NCBI GenBank assembly: GCA_947177165.1
Contig: CAMWTP010000042.1
Span: 1 to 47,702 of the forward strand
Reading direction: 5' to 3'
Source of the DNA: an uncultured Lachnospiraceae bacterium
GTDB taxonomy: Bacteria; Bacillota; Clostridia; Lachnospirales; Lachnospiraceae
DNA: 47,702 bases
Below the pieces are notes generated by a model. It did not search any database. It was given only the letters and a program-made list of their open reading frames with translations, and had not been told where the DNA came from. Both the position numbers and the translations under genes were made by a program. Positions 42,467 to 47,702 of this stretch are shown one piece after another (position 1 is the stretch's first letter; every line of letters begins with the position of its first letter).

Positions 42467-42557
42467 GAAGCGGATGCAGAAACAATCTGTGGCATTTTTC
42501 GCATGGAAAGACTGCACCCGACAACTGAAAGACTGTGATCAGGCTCCCGGTGCAAGT

Positions 42558-42585
42558 AAAAAAGGGGGTAGTTTCCCCCTTTTTT
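42558..42585. terminator. bidirectional terminator
   Basis: AAAAAAGGGGG (42558-42568) and CCCCCTTTTTT (42575-42585) around a 6-base loop, with T runs on both strands, between convergent genes. Confidence 0.9.
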
Positions 42586-42621
42586 CTACAGCTTCTGAGC
42601 ATGTATGCAGCTCTGCAAATC

Positions 42622-43692
42622 TTATTCCACAAATACAGTATTATAACGGTCAATAACACTGGACAGAACCTCTTCTATGTGAATGATGCCACCCAGGTAT
42701 TCCCGACCCGGATCCTCGATTGGCTGCTGGCTTTCTACCTGCTTGATCATCCATTCTACAGATTGCAGCAGGCTGTTTGGAAGTCCCGAGAAAGGAGCGC
42801 TGTCAGACAGCGATTCTTTCATAAGCTGGTTTTTGTCATTAACGGCTTCCTCGTAAGCAGCAACTGTAGCGGCCAGTTCATCGTAAAGAGGTTTGATGTT
42901 GGTCAGATCAAGCTCTGTGATATTGTCATCATAAACCCCTTGTGCATAGCATTCATTCAGCAAAGCCTGTGTAACGGTGATCATATGACTGCAGTTGTAA
43001 GTGATCAGCATTCCCTCATCAAGCATTCTCTGTTCGTCAATGGCAATCTGCTCAGTACCCATCAGAGATACTGCATCCATAAATTCATACGACAATTCCC
43101 CAAAAGCCTCCACATTTTCCTGAATTACCGCGTGGAATTCTTTAGCCTTTTCATACTGGTTGTCCGCAAAATCATATGAATGGTCGATATCAGAAAAGAT
43201 ATTCATGAGATTCCGCATGGGATCGGCAATCTGCAGGGTCAGCTCATCCAATTTATCGAAGGCAGGCTCCATGGCAGCCACGGACACTGCATCATCCACA
43301 ATCGAGCTGTTCAGCGAGTGTACACCGTATTTATAGGTGTATTCACTGTCCGCCACAAAAGCAAATTCATCGGCAGGCTCCACGACACGATAATAATCGT
43401 CCAGAATATCCAGCATTTCGACCATATAGTTGTTCATCTCAACATAGACGTTATACTTGATCAGACGCATTGTTTCCAGGTCATATTCTTCCTCTGCTGT
43501 GCTCTCTGCCTCAGAAGTGGCCTCGGGTGCCGGATTGGAGACATTCTTTTCCGCATTGTCTGCATCTGCCTGATTCATGGTATTGTTTGCGTTATCGCTA
43601 TTCTGTTGTCCTGTACAGCCTCCCAGCAGCAGGGACAGACCCAATATGCTTGCGGCAAGATACCCTGCTTTCAAATGACGTTTTATTTTCAT
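42622..43692 (-). CDS. DUF3829-family lipoprotein
   Basis: A 356-residue secreted lipoprotein. The signal peptide ends in the lipobox LLLGGC with Cys26, followed by an Asn/Asp/Glu/Ala-rich linker (about 27-68). The mature domain starts near MRLIKYNVYVEMNNYMVEML, the conserved opening of DUF3829 (YiiG-like) proteins, and is mostly helical. The function is unknown, presumably on the outer face of the membrane. AAGGAAGAGAG precedes the ATG at 43692; 17 extra upstream codons are unlikely. Confidence 0.85.
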   Translation of the reverse strand: MKIKRHLKAGYLAASILGLSLLLGGCTGQQNSDNANNTMNQADADNAEKNVSNPAPEATSEAESTAEEEYDLETMRLIKYNVYVEMNNYMVEMLDILDDYYRVVEPADEFAFVADSEYTYKYGVHSLNSSIVDDAVSVAAMEPAFDKLDELTLQIADPMRNLMNIFSDIDHSYDFADNQYEKAKEFHAVIQENVEAFGELSYEFMDAVSLMGTEQIAIDEQRMLDEGMLITYNCSHMITVTQALLNECYAQGVYDDNITELDLTNIKPLYDELAATVAAYEEAVNDKNQLMKESLSDSAPFSGLPNSLLQSVEWMIKQVESQQPIEDPGREYLGGIIHIEEVLSSVIDRYNTVFVE

Positions 43693-43759
43693 TACTCTCT
43701 TCCTTTCTTTTAATGAAATTTTCTCCATGTGGCATGATGACATATTTATTCATGTTGCA

Positions 43760-43852
43760 TAAACAATTGTTTACAAATACAAAGAAGACAATTAATAAAA
43801 GATGTAACATGTTTTTCATATGCATCAGTTATGGATTTTTTTGTCTATTATA
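43760..43852 (-). promoter_or_regulatory. lipoprotein promoter region with 14-bp palindrome
   Basis: On the minus strand, TATAAT lies at 43847-43852 with only a weak -35. Between it and the lipoprotein start is a perfect 14-base palindrome TAAACAATTGTTTA (43760-43773), a good operator candidate that would block transcription if bound. Confidence 0.5.
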
Positions 43853-43945
43853 GTAGTGTAGCACACTTTTGGACATGTTGCAATAAGTGTATGCAGATGA
43901 TTTTTCTGATATTGTGTGGTATATTTTTTGAAACAAGGTTTTTAG

Positions 43946-44010
43946 GCAATTGAAATATGCCGCCGATGACATGCCTGTTCCCTTTTGATATAATGAGAGC
44001 AGGAACTGTG
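43946..44010 (+). repeat. duplicated promoter block, copy 1
   Basis: About 65 bases nearly identical to 45791-45857. It contains ATGACA (43966-43971), a 17-base spacer and TATAAT (43989-43994). Downstream, a short relic (GCGGCAGCTTTGGCGGATT near 44019) resembles the first codons of the NYN gene that follows copy 2, ending in stops. This copy therefore looks like a decayed duplicate of that promoter and gene start. It may now drive the WYL regulator at 44214. Confidence 0.75.
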
Positions 44011-44213
44011 ATAACGGCGGCAGCTTTGGCGGATTGCGGGGAGATCAGGACAGGAATTTCGACCGGCTGCTGATGGAAAATGGCATTGAAACCAGCGCAA
44101 ATTTGTCTGATAAACAAGACGCGCAGTTGTCATGTTTTCTGTGCTATAGTGGTTGTACGCTGATGAAATAGGGAACAAACAATGTGATAATGAAAGGAGG
44201 GCAGCATTTCGCT

Positions 44214-45140
44214 ATGAAGATAGACAGACAGATTGGAATTCTGTCCATACTGCTGCAGAAAGACACCGTCACAGCGCCCTGTCTGGCAGAACAGTTTGAG
44301 GTGTCCAGGCGGACGATCAACAGGGATATCGAAGACCTGTGCAAAGCCGGGATTCCGATTGTGACGAAGCAGGGAATCAATGGCGGCATTGCGATTATGG
44401 AGAATTATAAGATGGACCGCACGCTGTTTACCAGCACAGAGATGCAGGATATCATCGCGGGTATCCGCAGTCTGGACAGTGTGAACGGAACCAACCGCTA
44501 TGGGCAGCTGATGGAAAAGCTGTCGGCGGACTCATCGGATTTCATGGTTGGAAACCAGTCTGTGCTGATCGACTTATCCTCCTGGTACAAGGATTCGCTG
44601 GCGTCCAAGATTGAGCTGATCCGCTCGTCCATTGACCAGGGTAGAGAACTGGAGTTTGTCTATTATTCTCCGAAAGGGGAATCGCAAAGGCGTGTGGAGC
44701 CATATTATCTGATTTTCCGGTGGTCGAGCTGGTATTTGTGGGGCTGGTGCAAATCGCGCAAGGATTATCGCCTGTTTAAGCTAAACCGCATGGACCAGAT
44801 ACAGATTTCGGACAACACTTTTTCTAAGAGACAGGCTCCAGTGCCGGATCTGGGCGGAGAGCGGATTTTTCCAGGTGGAATCGCAGTGAAAGCGCTCTTT
44901 GAGCCGGAGTGCAAGTGGAGACTGGTTGAGGAGTTTGGACCGTATTGTTTTGCGGTGCAGGAGGATGGGAGACTGTTATTTCAGGCAGACTATACAGACA
45001 AAGAAAATCTGATTACGTGGCTGCTTTCTTTCCGCGATAAAGTGAGCCTGCTGGAACCAAAGGAAATCCGCGCAGAGATGCGGGAGAACATCGAGCGTAT
45101 GAGAAGGAAATATATGGAGGAAGAAAAAGATGGCATTTGA
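44214..45140 (+). CDS. HTH/WYL-domain transcriptional regulator (YafY type)
   Basis: A 308-residue regulator. An N-terminal DeoR-like HTH (LAEQFEVSRRTINRDIEDL, residues about 24-42) is followed by a wing (TKQGINGGIAI), a linker and a WYL ligand-sensing domain (RRVEPYYLIFRWSSWYLWGW, then RLFKLNRMD) with a C-terminal WCX-like part. WYL domains bind nucleotides or small effectors and often control stress or mobile-element genes. The ATG at 44214 lies 11 bases after AAAGGAGG; an alternative at 44190 is possible. It overlaps the next gene by 11 bases. Confidence 0.9.
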   Translation: MKIDRQIGILSILLQKDTVTAPCLAEQFEVSRRTINRDIEDLCKAGIPIVTKQGINGGIAIMENYKMDRTLFTSTEMQDIIAGIRSLDSVNGTNRYGQLMEKLSADSSDFMVGNQSVLIDLSSWYKDSLASKIELIRSSIDQGRELEFVYYSPKGESQRRVEPYYLIFRWSSWYLWGWCKSRKDYRLFKLNRMDQIQISDNTFSKRQAPVPDLGGERIFPGGIAVKALFEPECKWRLVEEFGPYCFAVQEDGRLLFQADYTDKENLITWLLSFRDKVSLLEPKEIRAEMRENIERMRRKYMEEEKDGI

Positions 45141-45762
45141 TTATAAGAAGGAGTATAAGGAATTTTACATGCCAAAGAACAAGCCGGGCATGATTGCAGT
45201 ACCTGCGATGAATTATATCGCAGTCCGCGGAAAGGGCGATCCGAATATAGAGGGCGGCGAGTATAAGGAATCAATCGGATTGCTGTATGCGGTTGCATTT
45301 ACGATTAAAATGAGCAGGAAGGGGAGTCACCAGATTGAGGGATATTTTGATTACGTGGTTCCGCCGTTGGAGGGATTCTGGTGGCAGGAAGGCGTATGTG
45401 GAATCGATTACGCGCACAAAGAGAAGTTTCAGTTTATTTCCGTGATCAGGCTGCCGGATTTTGTGACGAAGGCGGAGTTTGACTGGGCAGTTCAGGAGGC
45501 GGAGGCAAAAAAACATGAGGATTTTTCAAAGGTGGAGTTCTGGACTTATGATGAGGGATTGTGCGTGCAGTGTATGCATATTGGGCCTTACGACAACGAA
45601 CCGGAAACTGTGAACAGGATGCATGATTTCATGACGGAGCAGGGGTATCAGCTGGATATCAACGACAAGAGACTGCACCATGAAATTTATCTGAGTGATG
45701 CGAGGCGGACAGCTCCTGACAAATTGAAGACAGTGATCCGTCATCCGGTTCGGAAAATTTAA
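45130..45762 (+). CDS. GyrI-like small-molecule-binding protein
   Basis: A 210-residue cytoplasmic protein of the GyrI-like/AraC effector-binding fold, without a DNA-binding domain. Family features: an opening MIAVPAMNYIAVRGKGDPN, YAVAFTIKM, FDYVVPPLEGFWWQ, the LCVQCMHIGPYDNEPET segment and HHEIYLSD near the end. Members bind drugs or cationic small molecules. The gene overlaps the WYL regulator by 11 bases, so they are translationally coupled and may form a sensor pair: the GyrI-like protein would bind a compound and the WYL protein would set expression. Confidence 0.85.
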   Translation: MAFDYKKEYKEFYMPKNKPGMIAVPAMNYIAVRGKGDPNIEGGEYKESIGLLYAVAFTIKMSRKGSHQIEGYFDYVVPPLEGFWWQEGVCGIDYAHKEKFQFISVIRLPDFVTKAEFDWAVQEAEAKKHEDFSKVEFWTYDEGLCVQCMHIGPYDNEPETVNRMHDFMTEQGYQLDINDKRLHHEIYLSDARRTAPDKLKTVIRHPVRKI

Positions 45763-45790
45763 TTTGCTGTTTATGCGGCTGGCTGAACAG

Positions 45791-45857
45791 GGCCAATTGA
45801 ACTATGCCGTCAATGACATGTCTGTTTTCTTTTGATATAATGGGAGCAGGAATTGTT
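45791..45857 (+). repeat. duplicated promoter block, copy 2 (NYN gene promoter)
   Basis: The intact partner of 43946-44010. ATGACA (45813-45818), a 17-base spacer and TATAAT (45836-45841) form a good promoter 49 bases before the NYN gene start. Confidence 0.75.
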
Positions 45858-45889
45858 TCTGAGATAAATAGGAAGAGGGTGGACGGCGG

Positions 45890-46552
45890 ATGGCAGCAGT
45901 TTTGGTGGATTACGAGAATGTCTGGGGAGCACATGGTCTTAAAGGGGTAGAGTATCTTGAAACCGGGGACATTTTATATATTTTTTACAGTCAGTGCTGC
46001 GGCAGGATCAGGGCGGAGTATATGGAGGCTATCAGACGGACAGCGTGTGATTTTCGTGTATACAAGCTGGCAAACACAGGAAAGAACGCGCTGGATTTTT
46101 ATATCGCGTCTGAGTGCGGTGTACTCAGCCAGAGCGGGGAGACGCAGATTGTGATTGTGAGCAACGATAAGGGATTCAAGGCAGTTGCGGATTTCTTTAA
46201 ATTCAGGAAAGGAATCCACAAGACAGATGTTGTCATTGCGTCCAATATTGAGAATGGCTTGATGGCACTGCATTCTGTGGACAATGCTGTGCGGCGGCAG
46301 GAGCTTGAGGATCGGTCAAAGATGCTGGATATCGCCGTGGAGCATGCGAGATACACAGAGCACAATTCTATGAAGAGAAAGCTTAGGGCTGCATTTGCCG
46401 GAACGGAATACGAGCATATGATCTCGGAGATCTTTGCATATGCCGATGAGAACCAAAATGCAGCGCCCAGGCAGTTGTATACAGGTTCCCTGCATCTGTT
46501 TGGGCGAAGGAACGGGACTGCGATTTATCAAATTTTGAAGACGGTTGTTTGA
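45890..46552 (+). CDS. NYN/PIN-like nuclease-fold protein
   Basis: A 220-residue protein with a PIN-like fold N-terminus: VLVDYENVWG (Asp7, Glu9), ALDFYIASECG and IVIVSNDKGFKAVADFF, which supply the acidic metal-binding residues of the NYN group of RNases. The C-terminal part is helical with a basic patch (MKRKLRAAF). The substrate is unknown, probably RNA. GAGGG is upstream of the ATG at 45890. It follows the GyrI-like gene by 127 bases under its own promoter and is followed by an XRE regulator. Confidence 0.82.
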   Translation: MAAVLVDYENVWGAHGLKGVEYLETGDILYIFYSQCCGRIRAEYMEAIRRTACDFRVYKLANTGKNALDFYIASECGVLSQSGETQIVIVSNDKGFKAVADFFKFRKGIHKTDVVIASNIENGLMALHSVDNAVRRQELEDRSKMLDIAVEHARYTEHNSMKRKLRAAFAGTEYEHMISEIFAYADENQNAAPRQLYTGSLHLFGRRNGTAIYQILKTVV

Positions 46553-46625
46553 GTATCGTCTTTTTCAAATATGCTCTGGCAAAGGAGTGGGAACCATAGG
46601 CGTGTCGGGAACAGAGGAGGGTGCA

Positions 46626-46964
46626 ATGATAAACAGACCAGAATATGACGCAAAACTGATCGGGCATAATTTAAAGCGTCTTCGCTTAGCGAAAAAACTC
46701 ACCGTGGAGGAGGTGCGAAGATATCTGGGGCTTGGGTCGGTACAGGCAATATACAAATACGAAGCAGGCAAAAGCTATCCGCCTTCAGATGCGATATTTG
46801 CGCTCATGCAGCTGTATGAGGCTGACATTTACGACATACTGTGCGGATGCGATCAGAGACCGGGTATCACAATCGTTCAAATGACACAGGGAAGACAATG
46901 GAAAAAGATGAAAAAATATTATTTTATTTACAGGAGATGCATTGACGGCTCCGTTCGCGGGTAA
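46626..46964 (+). CDS. XRE-family HTH protein
   Basis: A 112-residue protein with one Cro/CI-type HTH (residues 14-70: HNLKRLRLAKKLTVEEVRRY, VQAIYKYEAGKSYPPSDAIF, LYEADIYDILCG). The C-terminus is basic and short. AGAGGAGGG is 6 bases before the ATG at 46626; an earlier in-frame ATG at 46545 lies in the end of the NYN gene and has no ribosome site. Placed 73 bases after the nuclease-like gene, it may be its regulator. Confidence 0.82.
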   Translation: MINRPEYDAKLIGHNLKRLRLAKKLTVEEVRRYLGLGSVQAIYKYEAGKSYPPSDAIFALMQLYEADIYDILCGCDQRPGITIVQMTQGRQWKKMKKYYFIYRRCIDGSVRG

Positions 46965-47037
46965 GGATAAAGTCAATATCAGTGATTTCGTCCGGTTTAC
47001 AGTGTATCTGATACAGTTCAATACCAGACGTATACTG

Positions 47038-47067
47038 CTGCATACATTTTTGGAGAGATGTATGCAG
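47038..47067 (+). other. 10-bp inverted repeat
   Basis: CTGCATACAT (47038-47047) and ATGTATGCAG (47058-47067) with a 10-base loop and no T tract. It lies in the gene-free stretch after the XRE gene. Possibly an operator or an RNA hairpin. Confidence 0.4.
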
Positions 47068-47174
47068 GGAGAGTTATAGGAATATGTAATGTGAATCTTG
47101 CAGGGTGCCGCTGCCATAAGCTGTTTTACAGAAAGTGTGTATATATCTTAAAAATTGTTGAAAAAAATATTTGA

Positions 47175-47244
47175 TTGGTGATAAATATTGTAGTATTATA
47201 ATTATCATTAGGTGGGATGGGAACTATTGTTATTGCCCATCCCA
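47175..47244 (+). promoter_or_regulatory. promoter and leader hairpin before a small ORF
   Basis: TTGGTG (47175-47180) and TATAAT (47197-47202), 16 bases apart, followed by a 9-bp perfect stem TGGGATGGG/CCCATCCCA (47213-47221, 47236-47244) in the transcribed leader. The rest of 46965-47174 has nothing else I can identify. Confidence 0.5.
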
Positions 47245-47266
47245 TATTAGATATTTAGGAGAAACT

Positions 47267-47359
47267 ATGAGAGTAACAGGGATCAATATGTTTGGAATAC
47301 GAAAGGATGTTACCTATCATAAAAAATATATACTATGGAGAAGGAGCGTGAACGGATGA
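47267..47359 (+). CDS. 30-residue small ORF
   Basis: An ATG-started frame (MRVTGINMFGIRKD...) after a good ribosome site TTAGGAG, ending at TGA 47357-47359. It is basic and aromatic, without a recognised domain. It lies between a promoter/hairpin and the next gene. It might be a small peptide or the stub of a decayed gene; a second tiny frame (ATG AAT AAA TAA) follows immediately. Confidence 0.4.
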   Translation: MRVTGINMFGIRKDVTYHKKYILWRRSVNG

Positions 47360-47462
47360 ATAAATAATGATTTATAAAAATTTGTGAAGTACCATTTATT
47401 ACAGCAGAAGCAAAAAGCAGGATTAACGGAATCGTACATATTATTAACTTTGGAGGTATCAG

Positions 47463-47702
47463 ATGACAAAGAGAAAAGTATCAAATACGAAAAAAAGTAA
47501 ATCAGCCAAAACGAATAAAACGGCAAAAACGGCGGTAGAGGCAGCTGCGGTAGAATCTGAGGTTAAACCATTAGAAGAGAGCAAAACAAAAAATACCAGG
47601 ACAGAGAATGCTAAAAAAAATCAGGCAGAAGAAATCAAGGAAGAACAGCTGAAAGCGGAACCTGTCGAAGAAGCAGCAGCGGAAGAACCACAGAAAGCGG
47701 AA
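47463..47702 (+). CDS. Lys/Ala/Glu-rich protein, N-terminal part (cut by window end)
   Basis: GGAGGT lies 6 bases before the ATG at 47463, and the frame stays open to the end of the window (80 codons). The visible part (MTKRKVSNTKKSKSAKTNKT, later EEIKEEQLKAEPVEEAAAEE) is low complexity, basic first and then acidic, and probably disordered. It may be a linker leading to a domain beyond the window; no function can be assigned. Confidence 0.75.
   Translation, partial: MTKRKVSNTKKSKSAKTNKTAKTAVEAAAVESEVKPLEESKTKNTRTENAKKNQAEEIKEEQLKAEPVEEAAAEEPQKAE

Noticed and set aside
42474..42656. 60-codon ORF after the membrane protein
   Set aside because: Runs through the bidirectional terminator, has no ribosome site, and lacks protein-like composition.

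Overview
The window looks like a chromosomal segment of a Gram-positive gut-type Firmicute, most likely of the Lachnospiraceae (Clostridia). The reasons are strong purine-rich Shine-Dalgarno sites, a T-box leader before ileS, a long type-2 IleRS, meso-diaminopimelate dehydrogenase (Ddh), a DUF4317 protein, a DUF6809-like small protein, PD-(D/E)XK proteins with C-terminal coiled repeats, and many XRE/MerR/AraC/WYL regulators. There is no rRNA, tRNA, CRISPR array, intact transposase or phage module in view.

Layout. 1-1383: a YciI-like gene, a decayed 0.4 kb stretch, then a strong promoter and an isoleucine T-box leading into ileS. 1384-7190: ileS, a membrane-anchored alpha/beta hydrolase, and an ECF sigma factor overlapping its zinc-finger anti-sigma partner. 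7229-9199: an accessory patch with an Rpn-type nuclease gene, an HTH relic, a small DUF6809-like protein and an XRE regulator. 9392-16673: a five-gene, mostly AT-rich nonulosonic (sialic-type) acid locus: a NeuB-family synthase, a GT29-like sialyltransferase, a GT4/DUF115(Maf-like) fusion, a polytopic GT-C-type protein, and a NeuA/KdsC-like phosphatase fusion. 16888-21247: a soluble zinc-binding (CZB) chemoreceptor, a low-complexity membrane protein, DUF4317 and a P-loop kinase. 21528-24424: an SDR dehydrogenase, an ABC ATPase relic, a decayed AAA-ATPase/DUF1703 gene and an ICMT-like methyltransferase. 24529-29783: a sugar-utilisation unit (GH2 glycosidase, GPH symporter, AraC regulator) with a clear tandem operator. 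29897-31093: a MerR-methyltransferase fusion with a classic 19-bp-spaced promoter. 31344-35061: metG, a HAD phosphatase and ddh. 35167-41504: two ABC half-transporters, a HelD-type helicase, a frameshifted nuclease gene and a 20-residue leader peptide, all on the minus strand. 41762-47702: a membrane protein, a DUF3829 lipoprotein, a WYL regulator with a GyrI-like partner, a NYN/PIN-like nuclease, an XRE regulator, and the start of a Lys/Ala/Glu-rich protein cut by the window end.

The most interesting system is the nonulosonate locus. It encodes synthesis (NeuB), dephosphorylation and CMP activation (fused NeuA-HAD), two different candidate sialyl/nonulosonyl transferases and a membrane glycosyltransferase. 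It has no recognisable epimerase/hydrolase (NeuC) or aminotransferase genes, so the acceptor and the exact sugar are open. Other points worth attention are the leader peptide of the 39872-41458 ABC transporter, the ABC protein at 35167-36669 that lacks most of the helical subdomain of its ATPase, the duplicated promoter block at 43946 and 45791, the AraC tandem operator, and the number of single-base-frameshifted or internally deleted genes, which suggests active gene decay in the accessory patches.
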